Assembly (NCBI RefSeq): GCF_000425405.1
Contig: NZ_KE384366.1
Span: 1-64,000, forward strand
DNA from: Ferrimonas kyonanensis DSM 18153
GTDB lineage: Bacteria > Pseudomonadota > Gammaproteobacteria > Enterobacterales > Shewanellaceae
Reading direction: 5' to 3'
Length of the DNA stretch: 64,000 bases
The notes beneath the pieces were generated by a model. The model saw nothing but the letters and a program-made list of their open reading frames with translations, was not told the DNA's origin and made no database searches. Numbering within the stretch: position 1 is the first letter of the stretch; the number at the start of each line of letters is the position of its first letter. The translations under genes and the position numbers were made by a program. Shown here one piece after another: positions 21,465-29,083 of the stretch.

Positions 21465-22865
21465 ATGGCAGAAACGCGCCAGCGCGACGACAAACGGCAA
21501 AAGACAGTGGATCAGCTGAAGATTCCTCCTCACTCTCTGGAGGCGGAACAGTCGGTCCTCGGTGGCTTGATGCTGAATAATGACGTCTTCGATCAGGTGG
21601 CGGAACGGGTTGTCAAAGAGGACTTCTACAGCCGCAGTCATCAGTTTATCTACGCCGCCATGTCACAATTGCTGGAAAACGGCCACCCGTTGGATCTGGT
21701 GACCGTTTCCGAAGAGCTCAATCGTCTCGGCGAGCTGGATAACGTCGGCGGCATCGCCTATCTGTCCGACATCTCCCGCAACACCCCCAGTGTGGCCAAC
21801 ATCGTCGCCTACGCCGAGATCGTCCGCGAGCGCGCGGTGGTGCGCGAGATGATCAAGGTGGCCAATGAGATCGCCGACGCCGGCTTCAATCCCGACGGGC
21901 GCGACTCCGGGGCCCTGCTGGATCTGGCGGAAACCAAGGTGTTTAAGATCGCCGAAAGCCGCACCAGTGCCAATGAAGGCCCGGAAAACATCAAGAGTAT
22001 CCTGGAAAAAACCGTGGATAAGATTGAGGAGCTGTACAGTAACCCTCATAACGGTGTGACCGGGGTTTCCAGCGGCTTCTCGGATCTGGATAAGATGACC
22101 GCCGGCTTCCAGCCTTCGGATTTGATCATCGTGGCCGCCCGACCTTCCATGGGGAAAACCACCTTTGCCATGAACCTGTGTGAGCAGGCGGCCATGAATG
22201 AAGACAAGCCGGTGCTGATCTTCTCTCTGGAGATGCCCTCGGAACAGATCATGATGCGTATGTTGGCGTCGCTGGGCCGGGTAGACCAGACCAAAATCCG
22301 TACTGGCCAGCTCAATGATGAAGACTGGGCTCGAGTGTCCGGCACCATGGGGCTGATGATGGAGCAGGGTAAGATGTACATCGACGATGGCTCCGGCCTG
22401 ACCCCCACCGATGTGCGTTCCCGCGCCCGCCGGGTTGCCCGGGAGTATGGCGGCCTGTCGATGATCATGGTGGATTACCTGCAGTTGATGCAGGTGCCTG
22501 CGTTGTCGGACAACCGGACACTGGAGATCGCCGAGATCTCCCGCTCGCTGAAGGCGCTGGCGAAAGAACTGAACGTGCCGGTGATCGCCCTGTCGCAGCT
22601 GAACCGCTCGCTGGAGCAACGGGCCGACAAGCGGCCGGTGAACTCGGATCTGCGTGAGTCCGGCTCCATTGAGCAGGATGCCGACTTGATCATGTTTATC
22701 TATCGGGATGAGGTCTATCATCCCGACACCGCCGAAAAGGGCACCGCTGAAATCATCATCGGTAAACAGCGTAACGGCCCCATTGGTAAGGTTCCTCTGA
22801 CTTTCCAGGGCATGTTCTCCCGCTTTGACAACTACGCCGGCGGCGGTTTCGAATACGACGAATAA
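21465..22865 (+). CDS. dnaB: Replicative DNA helicase DnaB
   Basis: The hexameric 5'-3' helicase at the replication fork. The N-terminal domain begins at P-P-H-S-L-E-A-E-Q-S-V-L-G-G, and the RecA-like domain carries AARPSMGKTT (about residues 224-233), the DYLQLM Walker B segment and the SQLNRSLEQR motif. Length 466, no intein or insertion. The start at 21465 is an ATG with no strong ribosome binding site. alr follows 10 bp after the stop. Confidence 0.98.
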   Translation: MAETRQRDDKRQKTVDQLKIPPHSLEAEQSVLGGLMLNNDVFDQVAERVVKEDFYSRSHQFIYAAMSQLLENGHPLDLVTVSEELNRLGELDNVGGIAYLSDISRNTPSVANIVAYAEIVRERAVVREMIKVANEIADAGFNPDGRDSGALLDLAETKVFKIAESRTSANEGPENIKSILEKTVDKIEELYSNPHNGVTGVSSGFSDLDKMTAGFQPSDLIIVAARPSMGKTTFAMNLCEQAAMNEDKPVLIFSLEMPSEQIMMRMLASLGRVDQTKIRTGQLNDEDWARVSGTMGLMMEQGKMYIDDGSGLTPTDVRSRARRVAREYGGLSMIMVDYLQLMQVPALSDNRTLEIAEISRSLKALAKELNVPVIALSQLNRSLEQRADKRPVNSDLRESGSIEQDADLIMFIYRDEVYHPDTAEKGTAEIIIGKQRNGPIGKVPLTFQGMFSRFDNYAGGGFEYDE

Positions 22866-22875
22866 GGAATCTGCT

Positions 22876-23958
22876 GTGCGATTCTCCCCTGTGGCTGAGA
22901 TCAGCCGTCATGCCTTGCTGCATAATCTGGAGCGGCTGCGCAAGCTGGCTCCGCACTCGAAAATCATGGCGGTGGTGAAAGCCAACGCCTATGGCCATGG
23001 ATTAACCACCCTGGCCCGCTGGCTGGATCAGGCCGGAGTCAATGGCTTTGGTATGGCCCGGTTGGAGGAGGCCCTGTGCCTTCGCAATGAGGGCATCTGC
23101 GCCCGAATGTTGCTGCTTGAGGGCGTGTTTTCGGAAGAGGATCTGGAGCTGGCCGCCGCCAATAATCTGGAAGTGGCGATTCATGATGTCGAGCAGGTGG
23201 CGATGCTGGAGCGGGCGGTGCTCAGTCGTCCGATTCGAATCTGGTTGAAACTGGATACCGGCATGCATCGCCTCGGGATTCAGCCTGAGCAGTTTGCGGC
23301 CATCTACCAACGGCTCAGGGCCCTGACGCACCTGCAGGGGGACATTAACTTTATGACCCATTTCGCGGTGGCCGACGAAGCCGAAAACCCGGAAACAGCA
23401 CGCCAGATCGCCCTGTTTAATCAACTGACCCGAGACCTGCCTGGCGAACGCACTTTGTCTAACTCGGCCGGCGCCCTGGTGTGGCCGGCGGCGCACGGCA
23501 ACTGGGTGCGAACCGGGCTGGCGCTGTACGGTGGATCACCGATGATCGCCGGGCGACCTCAGGATTTTCAGCTGCAGCCGGTAATGACCATGAAAACCGC
23601 GGTACTGGCGGTTCGGGAGCTTAAGGCCGGAGAGCCTGTGGGTTACGGTCAGAGTTGGCGCAGCGGTCGGGATACCCGCCTAGCGGTCATCGCCATGGGC
23701 TATGGTGATGGCTACCCCAGGCACGCGGTCAGCGGCACCCCGGTGCTGATCAATGGTCGACGCTTTCCATTGGCGGGTAGGGTATCGATGGACATGATGA
23801 CGGTAGACATCGGTGACGCCGAGGTAAGCGTCGGCGATCCGGTGGTGCTGTGGGGAAGGGGCCTGCCGGTGGAGGAGATTGCCGAGTGCGCCACCACCAT
23901 CCCCTATGAGCTGTTGTGCAGTACCACCGCCCGGGTACAGTATCAGTATGTGGAATAA
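22876..23958 (+). CDS. alr: Alanine racemase
   Basis: A PLP enzyme making D-alanine for peptidoglycan. VKANAYGHG holds the PLP lysine at residue 35, and the second catalytic residue, Tyr257, is in P-V-G-Y-G-Q-S-W. RTGLALYGG and GRVSMDMMTVDIG are also present. The start is set at GTG 22876, with TAAGGAA overlapping the dnaB stop; longer readings overlap dnaB by 40 bp and have no binding site. Length 360 is typical. Coupled to dnaB as in E. coli. Confidence 0.96.
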   Translation: MRFSPVAEISRHALLHNLERLRKLAPHSKIMAVVKANAYGHGLTTLARWLDQAGVNGFGMARLEEALCLRNEGICARMLLLEGVFSEEDLELAAANNLEVAIHDVEQVAMLERAVLSRPIRIWLKLDTGMHRLGIQPEQFAAIYQRLRALTHLQGDINFMTHFAVADEAENPETARQIALFNQLTRDLPGERTLSNSAGALVWPAAHGNWVRTGLALYGGSPMIAGRPQDFQLQPVMTMKTAVLAVRELKAGEPVGYGQSWRSGRDTRLAVIAMGYGDGYPRHAVSGTPVLINGRRFPLAGRVSMDMMTVDIGDAEVSVGDPVVLWGRGLPVEEIAECATTIPYELLCSTTARVQYQYVE

Positions 23959-23985
23959 AAAAAGCGGCCTGCGGGCCGCTTTTTT
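23957..23985. terminator. Bidirectional terminator alr / chalcone-isomerase-like gene
   Basis: AAAAAAAGCGGCC, loop TGCG, GGCCGCTTTTTT (23974-23985). The stem overlaps the last codons of alr and serves the convergent minus-strand gene as well. Confidence 0.9.
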
Positions 23986-24000
23986 GCAGAGGCTGAGACC

Positions 24001-24561
24001 TTACTCTCCCAGCATCGCTTCTTTCAGGTCATCATCAAGCGGGTCATCACCGAGCCAGATCCCCAGCAGCACTTCGCGGAAGGTTTCACCTTCGATGGTC
24101 ACCAGTGATTTGCCATTTTTTCGCAGTTCAACACCACTTTCTGGCAGAGAGACGATGCGGAATCGATCCCCTTCTTGAACCGGTTCGCTAAAGGCGGCGG
24201 TGAACTGATCGACCTTATCCTGAATCTGCGGTAGGCGGTCACCGGCGGACTGCTCAAAGCCCTCCTCCATGCTGGCGGTCATCTTTTCTGAGGTGATCAT
24301 CGAAGAGATGATGTCCAGCTGAATGGCGGCGGCGGATTTGCCTTTCATCAACTCCTCTGCCGGCAGGTTGTCCTGGTTATACAGGCTACTGACATACAGC
24401 TTCATAAAGAACTTTTTACGAATACCGGCACCACGGTGTGGCATTTCAATGCCCTGAACATTCAGGGAGTCATCAATATTAACGTCGGCCACGGTCAATG
24501 CCCAGCTGGGCGCACTCAGGCACAAAGATAAAGGAAGAATCGCAGTTAACAATTTACGCAT
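24001..24561 (-). CDS. Secreted chalcone isomerase-like protein
   Basis: A 186-residue exported protein with a signal peptide (about 1-21, ending P-S-W-A) and a chalcone-isomerase-like fold as in Pfam Chalcone_3: M-K-L-Y-V-S-S-L-Y-N near 55-64, then a late G-E-T-F-R-E-V-L-L-G-I-W-L-G-D-D-P. Bacterial members are periplasmic, not plant-type flavonoid enzymes, and their ligand (perhaps a fatty acid) is unknown. The start is the ATG at 24561; an in-frame GTG three codons upstream is possible. A 20-bp palindrome lies 31 bp before the start and recurs before the divergent membrane-protein gene, which suggests shared control. Confidence 0.82.
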   Translation of the reverse strand: MRKLLTAILPLSLCLSAPSWALTVADVNIDDSLNVQGIEMPHRGAGIRKKFFMKLYVSSLYNQDNLPAEELMKGKSAAAIQLDIISSMITSEKMTASMEEGFEQSAGDRLPQIQDKVDQFTAAFSEPVQEGDRFRIVSLPESGVELRKNGKSLVTIEGETFREVLLGIWLGDDPLDDDLKEAMLGE

Positions 24562-24591
24562 GTAAGCCACCGATTGATTGGGGGAGATTCG

Positions 24592-24611
24592 ATTAGAGTA
24601 TATGCTCTAAT
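24592..24611. promoter_or_regulatory. Palindromic operator, copy 1
   Basis: ATTAGAGTATATGCTCTAAT is a near-perfect 20-bp palindrome (one asymmetric base pair per arm), 31 bp before the chalcone-isomerase-like gene on the minus strand. On that strand it contains TATACT, a possible -10 element, so a bound dimer would probably repress. The regulator is unknown and no regulator gene is adjacent. Confidence 0.65.
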
Positions 24612-24860
24612 TTGTTTTTTTTCTGACCTGGATCAATTTTATGTCCGGTGTTGGTATCGCTTGTGTTTGAATTGTTATCAAAAAGCACGCTTTGGCTGTG
24701 TTGGCAATCTATCGTGGTGATTGCTTCTGTTTGAGAGACTCCATTTAGCCTTTTTGATTGGCCCTGTGTTAAAGAATGTGGTTCGATTCACATTGCGTTT
24801 ACCTTTTTAATGAATAAATCCATAGCATGATCTTAGTCACGTTATCTGGTCAGACCTCGA

Positions 24861-24880
24861 ATTAGAGTAAATACACTAAT
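24861..24880. promoter_or_regulatory. Palindromic operator, copy 2
   Basis: ATTAGAGTAAATACACTAAT repeats the architecture of copy 1: the left half-site ATTAGAGTA is identical, and the right half-site ends in CACTAAT against CTCTAAT. It lies 36 bp before the start codon of the first DUF5692-like gene, nearly the mirror position of copy 1. Confidence 0.65.
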
Positions 24881-24915
24881 TTTGTTTGGGATAATAAAAA
24901 GAGGACGGGTTGGTT

Positions 24916-25863
24916 ATGGGCATACCAATTTCCACCTACATCGTTTCGATGGTTGGCTACATAGTATTTCTACTTGTATTAGTAGAGATGATGAGAAGAA
25001 CACCAAGATTCACTTTCGCATTTTGGATGCTCTCTTTACTTACAGCTCCATTATGGGCTGATAACTTAGACGGCTGGTTCCGCTGGGCTAAAACCGTCAG
25101 TGTTTTGATTCCAACTGCCATTATTGTTGGTAGTGCGAGATTGGCTTATCTTTATTACGATAATCCAAACAGAATTCTCAAGTTTTTCCGAAAAGACTGG
25201 GTGCTGTGGTGTCTGTACGGCGTCCTGTTCCTGAATATTGCCGAGGCGACAGTTAAGGATCTGGTTACTCAGAACTACTTTAACTTTATTGCCGGTTGTG
25301 TGCTGCTGGCCACCATGCCGCTGCCAAAATACAAAAACGGCAAGCGTCAGTACTGGCTGATTGGTAAAGATGCACCCAACGATCTGCTGTTTTTCTCTAC
25401 CGCTGCCTGGAACTTCCTCTACACCACCTGGAACATGGCATTTGTGTATGGCGAAAACCCCGGTTACTTCGCCAGCTCCTTCTGTATTCTGATGGCCGCC
25501 GAGCTGTATCCGCTGATCAAAGGCCGACCAGAGCTGTACATCATTGCTCGAGTCTACACCCTGGCGTTCCACATCCTGGTGCGCGCCATGGGCGACCCGT
25601 TTGCCGAGGTGATGGACTCCACCCACTGGGCCAACGACAACGTGTTGATGTTCTGGGGTGTGGCCAACGCCGTACTGCACATCGCCTACCTGATTTACTA
25701 CTTCAAGAAATTCCGTCAGCCCAATGCTGAAGGGGGTAAGGAACCGCCCTATGGCAATCGAACACCGCCGCTGGTGGTGGATGCCAGAACCGAGGAGAGC
25801 AGTCCGCTGCTGGAGACCCAAAAGCCTTCGATGGCCTCTGGTCAGAAACCCGTAACGGCGTAA
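24916..25863 (+). CDS. Polytopic membrane protein, DUF5692-like paralogue A
   Basis: 315 residues with about nine hydrophobic segments and a polar C-terminal tail of about 50 residues. It shares with the two downstream membrane proteins W-F-R-W-A-K (54-59), N-I-A-E-A-T-V-K-D (107-115), W-N-M-A-F-V-Y (172-178) and R-V-Y-T-L-A-F (212-218), so the three are paralogues; it is the most divergent. The start is the ATG at 24916, 11 bp after GAGG; a TTG at 24910 is the alternative. The first 280 bp are AT-rich and use rarer codons (AGA, ATA), unlike the rest of the gene. Function unknown; charged residues inside membrane segments suggest transport or ligand sensing. Confidence 0.7.
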   Translation: MGIPISTYIVSMVGYIVFLLVLVEMMRRTPRFTFAFWMLSLLTAPLWADNLDGWFRWAKTVSVLIPTAIIVGSARLAYLYYDNPNRILKFFRKDWVLWCLYGVLFLNIAEATVKDLVTQNYFNFIAGCVLLATMPLPKYKNGKRQYWLIGKDAPNDLLFFSTAAWNFLYTTWNMAFVYGENPGYFASSFCILMAAELYPLIKGRPELYIIARVYTLAFHILVRAMGDPFAEVMDSTHWANDNVLMFWGVANAVLHIAYLIYYFKKFRQPNAEGGKEPPYGNRTPPLVVDARTEESSPLLETQKPSMASGQKPVTA

Positions 25864-25874
25864 CCGGTAAGGAG

Positions 25875-25896
25875 CGGGGTGGTTACCACCACCCCG
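25875..25896 (+). promoter_or_regulatory. Intercistronic hairpin A/B
   Basis: CGGGGTGGT (25875-25883), loop TACC, ACCACCCCG (25888-25896): a perfect 9-bp GC-rich stem in the 49-bp gap between paralogues A and B, with no T-run. More likely an mRNA processing or stability element than a terminator. The SD of gene B (AGGGA, 25899-25903) lies just 3' of it. Confidence 0.55.
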
Positions 25897-25912
25897 TCAG
25901 GGAATCGATAGC

Positions 25913-27085
25913 ATGAACAGATTAGTGAAAGCATTTCAGGCGATGATGCTGATGTTGCTGCTGACCCCGGCGGCCATGGCAACCGATCTGGAAGGAGTTG
26001 ATTTTCAAGACCAGTTGGTTGGTCAGATTTGGCAAGGAACCATGGATGGAGATCCTGGACAAGGAAGTCTTTTTTTCCGCATGGAGTTTGCCGCTGACAA
26101 CCAGGTTACTGTGACCAAGCAGTACGGTGGTCATAACGTCGTCGAACAGAAGCGCTGGCAGGTCCAGGATCAGCAATTGACCATTACCAGCAGCAGCGGC
26201 CAGATCATTGATGATTTCGATGATGTGTCGATGCCAATGGTTGCGGTTGACCGCTTCCTGTATGAGAAGGGCAACAAGAAGTTTACCGGCCATAAATGGG
26301 TACAGGTGCGAGCCTACGCTCATGTGTTGTTCGTTCTGATTGGCCTGATGGTGATGAACGAAATCTGTCGCCGCTATAAATGGCCAACTGTGGTGATCTT
26401 CTTTGTTCTGCCGATTGTGCTGATTCCCCTGTGGGCCAGCTATGGCGTCAGCTACTGGTTCAAGTGGGTGAAGCTGTATTCGGTCGTGGGTGCCTGTGTG
26501 CTGTTTACATTGATTCGGTACACCAAGGTCGGAGAGATGAAGTGGGCGAAATTCTGTGCGGCAGGTTTCCTGGCCTTGAATATTTCTGAAGCGGTACTTC
26601 AGGATTTCAGCATGGGTTATACCGCCAACGTATTGAACGCCATTGGTGGTATTTTCTCCATTATCACACTGACCGGGTGGGCACAAATTCAAGCCGCGAA
26701 AACCAAAGACAAAGATATGGTTTGGCCGGCCATGACCACCTTCTGGATCATCGCCTACGACGTTTGGAACTTTGCGTTTGTATATTTGAACTTCCCAGGT
26801 TCCGCTACCGCTCAGTTCATGGTGTTAACCGCAGCGACCATTCCTTCTCTGCTTATTACTAAGGGAACTTGGTTGCAGGCCCGGGCGTTTACTCTCGCCC
26901 TGTCATTTATGTATTACTTCACCAACCCCGCGATGTACGAAAGTAATGTTGTGATGTTGCCACGTAATGATGAACTGATGCTGGCAATTGGTTTCTTGAG
27001 TTTCCTGCTGAACACTATTTTGTTCATCCAGGTATATGGAGCGAAATGGCGTAATTACAGACTACAACAAGAAATGGTTAGTTAG
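25913..27085 (+). CDS. DUF5692-like membrane protein B with periplasmic domain
   Basis: 390 residues in two parts. A signal peptide (1-23, A-M-A) is followed by a small beta-rich extracytoplasmic domain (about 24-128: I-W-Q-G-T, F-F-R-M-E-F, V-T-V-T-K-Q-Y-G-G). Then comes a nine-segment membrane domain with M-N-E-I-C-R-R (148-154), W-F-K-W-V-K (182-187), N-I-S-E-A-V-L-Q-D (223-231), A-Y-D-V-W-N-F-A-F-V-Y (281-291) and R-A-F-T-L-A-L (324-330). The extra domain is unique among the three paralogues and may bind a ligand or touch the outer-membrane partner. Function unknown. Confidence 0.75.
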   Translation: MNRLVKAFQAMMLMLLLTPAAMATDLEGVDFQDQLVGQIWQGTMDGDPGQGSLFFRMEFAADNQVTVTKQYGGHNVVEQKRWQVQDQQLTITSSSGQIIDDFDDVSMPMVAVDRFLYEKGNKKFTGHKWVQVRAYAHVLFVLIGLMVMNEICRRYKWPTVVIFFVLPIVLIPLWASYGVSYWFKWVKLYSVVGACVLFTLIRYTKVGEMKWAKFCAAGFLALNISEAVLQDFSMGYTANVLNAIGGIFSIITLTGWAQIQAAKTKDKDMVWPAMTTFWIIAYDVWNFAFVYLNFPGSATAQFMVLTAATIPSLLITKGTWLQARAFTLALSFMYYFTNPAMYESNVVMLPRNDELMLAIGFLSFLLNTILFIQVYGAKWRNYRLQQEMVS

Positions 27086-27134
27086 TTTTATTAGGCACTG
27101 ATTATATAAATACAAAATCTCGATGGAGTTTATG

Positions 27135-27983
27135 ATGAAAAAGACAATTGCTCTCACCTTAGCCGCAATGAGTTTCTGTGCACTGGCTGCGGACGACGCC
27201 GTGGAAGATGCTCCTAATATGGGTAGCCCCACCGAAGTGTATACCTACCTGGGTGCCTCTTACGGTACCGAAGGGGCCAACCTGAAAGGGATGATGGCGC
27301 TGTCGGAAGACAAGGGGGAGTACGCGCAGAAGTCCGGCATCCTGTTTGAGGTGAAAAACATCTTTAACGAAGGCGATAAAAATGACAAGTTTGGCGGCAT
27401 CGAGTACGGCCTGTACCCGGATGGCAGTGTCGGCCCGGTTGGTACCAAGACCAAGGGCAAGGCCAGCAACCGCTCCTATCGTCTGCGTTACGGCACCATC
27501 AACACCAAGAACGGCCTGGGTTTCTCGGTCGACGCGGTGTTTGCGGATCACCCCTTCTTCGGTTCCACCTCGGTGATTCAGGCCGGTCCGGTGGCCACCA
27601 TTCCGGTGGGCGATAAGATTCTGATCTGGCCCATCCTGTATGTGGGTGGCGTGATCATGGACGACAACATTCAGGATCTGAACCCTGAGTGGCCCGACAG
27701 CAGCAGCAGCGGCGTCGACATCGCCTCGACTATCGGTACCGCCATGGTGTACGTCAACTGGAAGTTCACCGACAAGTGGTGGATGCTGGCCAGCTACCGC
27801 TACACCATGGAGCTGAACGGTAAGTCCTGGGATGACGACGTGGCGGATGGCGGCCTGCAGATGGATGCCACCGAGTTTGAAGTGTCCGTCGCTTACCAGC
27901 TGACCAAGAAGCAAAATGTGCGTACTTACTACTCGACTGCCAAGAACGACAGCTTCTGGGTTGAGTACAACTACGCCTTCTAA
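27135..27983 (+). CDS. Outer-membrane beta-barrel protein of the DUF5692 island
   Basis: 282 residues: signal peptide (about 1-18, M-K-K-T-I-A-L-T-L-A-A-M-S-F-C-A-L-A), then alternating strands rich in Gly and aromatics, ending F-W-V-E-Y-N-Y-A-F, the terminal Phe pattern of barrel proteins. It may form a channel or a receptor; I do not recognise a family. The start at 27135 is preferred because GGAG lies 6 bp upstream; ATGs at 27123 and 27132 are also in frame. It sits 49 bp after paralogue B and is the natural outer-membrane partner of the island. Confidence 0.75.
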   Translation: MKKTIALTLAAMSFCALAADDAVEDAPNMGSPTEVYTYLGASYGTEGANLKGMMALSEDKGEYAQKSGILFEVKNIFNEGDKNDKFGGIEYGLYPDGSVGPVGTKTKGKASNRSYRLRYGTINTKNGLGFSVDAVFADHPFFGSTSVIQAGPVATIPVGDKILIWPILYVGGVIMDDNIQDLNPEWPDSSSSGVDIASTIGTAMVYVNWKFTDKWWMLASYRYTMELNGKSWDDDVADGGLQMDATEFEVSVAYQLTKKQNVRTYYSTAKNDSFWVEYNYAF

Positions 27984-27992
27984 TCCACCCCT

Positions 27993-28161
27993 GTGGGATC
28001 TTTGCCGGCTCGGGAGTCACCGTCTCCTGAGTGCCTGGGCTGGCAAAGAGACCCACGCTCCTTTTCGGTCAATGTCGGGTTCATCCTCACCCGACGAGTA
28101 CTGAAATGGGTGACCGTCGTTATTAGCGTCCCGGCGGTCACCCCCTACCTTGACGAGGTAG
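27993..28161 (+). promoter_or_regulatory. Structured leader of four hairpins before paralogue C
   Basis: The 182-bp gap holds four consecutive stems. First, GTGGG-TCTTTGCC (27993-28006) with GGCAAAGAgaCCCAC (28042-28056), enclosing an inner CTCGGGAG/CTCCTGAG helix. Second, GTCGGGT/ACCCGAC (28074-28080, 28089-28095). Third, GGGTGACCG/CGGTCACCC (28108-28116, 28135-28143). Fourth, CTACCT/AGGTAG (28145-28150, 28156-28161), which contains the GAGG ribosome binding site of the next gene. A riboswitch, a translational control element or an attenuator is possible. Hand-folded only. Confidence 0.5.
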
Positions 28162-28165
28162 CATT

Positions 28166-29083
28166 ATGTTTCTGTTTGAACCCATTCCCTGGTACTCCTG
28201 GGCGGCCTTTCTGGGCGTGCTGGTGGCGTTGATTATTCTGAATGAGATCTCCCGCCGCAGCATGTGGGCCGGCATTGCCTGTTTCATTGTCCTGCCATTG
28301 ATTCTGACCTTTACCGTGTGGCCGAAAACCACCTCGGCAGAAGGTTCCAGTGTCGGCACCTGGTTCCATTGGGCCAAGGTGTATTCCTCGCTGGCGGGCT
28401 GCGTCGGCTTTATGGCCATTCGGTACATCAAGGGGGCGGCGGACAAGAAGTGGGTGCTGATGTTTCCACCTGCGATCCTGGCGATCAACATCGCCGAGGC
28501 GGTGGTCCGTGACTTTCAGTGCTTCAGTTTTAACGGCATGGTCGATGGCATCATGATCACCGGCGGTGTCTGGAACATCATGAACGGCGTGGCCGGCATT
28601 CTCAATATCATCGCCATCTGTGGCTGGGCCGGCATCTTCATCAGTAACGACAAATTCAAAGACATGCTGTGGCCAGACATGCTGTGGTTCTGGATCGTCG
28701 CTTACGATCTGTGGAATTTCGCTTACGTCTACAACTGCGTCGGCGATCATGCATTTTATGCCGGAGGAGCCTTGCTCCTGTCTTGCACCATTCCGGCTTT
28801 CTTCATGCGTAAAGGCGCGTGGTTGCAGCACCGGGCCCACACGCTGGGATTCTGGATGATGTTCGTCATGTGCTTCCCGAGTTTTGTGGATACCTCGATG
28901 TTTGCGGTCAAGGCCTCCAACAACCCGCAAGCCCTGTGGTGGGTCTCCGCCATTGCGCTGGCGTCCAATGTGGCCCTGGTGGTGTACCAGTTCCGTCGCA
29001 TCGCTCAGGCTAAGCTTCATCCTCTGAAAGATGAGTTGTATCAGCATCTTCCTGCCTATCAAAAGGTGGCGGCGTCCCGTTAG
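28166..29083 (+). CDS. DUF5692-family membrane protein C
   Basis: 305 residues, about eight or nine membrane segments, no signal peptide. It carries the shared set L-N-E-I-S-R-R (25-31), W-F-H-W-A-K (66-71), N-I-A-E-A-V-V-R-D (108-116), A-Y-D-L-W-N-F-A-Y-V-Y (179-189) and R-A-H-T-L-G-F (223-229), and resembles the DUF5692 family most closely of the three. The ATG follows a GAGG held inside a hairpin. The 3' end overlaps the convergent histidine kinase gene by 74 bp. Function unknown; last gene of the island. Confidence 0.78.
   Translation: MFLFEPIPWYSWAAFLGVLVALIILNEISRRSMWAGIACFIVLPLILTFTVWPKTTSAEGSSVGTWFHWAKVYSSLAGCVGFMAIRYIKGAADKKWVLMFPPAILAINIAEAVVRDFQCFSFNGMVDGIMITGGVWNIMNGVAGILNIIAICGWAGIFISNDKFKDMLWPDMLWFWIVAYDLWNFAYVYNCVGDHAFYAGGALLLSCTIPAFFMRKGAWLQHRAHTLGFWMMFVMCFPSFVDTSMFAVKASNNPQALWWVSAIALASNVALVVYQFRRIAQAKLHPLKDELYQHLPAYQKVAASR

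Larger units (their letters stand above)
24562..24915. other. Divergent regulatory region of the DUF5692 island
   Basis: 354 bp, clearly AT-richer than the flanking genes, between two divergent genes. It holds two related 20-bp palindromes, one near each start codon, each followed by a TTTGTTT run. The middle part (24630-24840) has no repeat or ORF that I can define; an imperfect TTGA...ATCAA pair near 24669-24683 has the wrong spacing for an FNR site. Confidence 0.7.

Noticed and set aside
24669-24683. TTGAATTGTTATCAA as an FNR site
   Set aside because: The spacing between half-sites is one base too long and the inner bases do not match TTGAT-n4-ATCAA.
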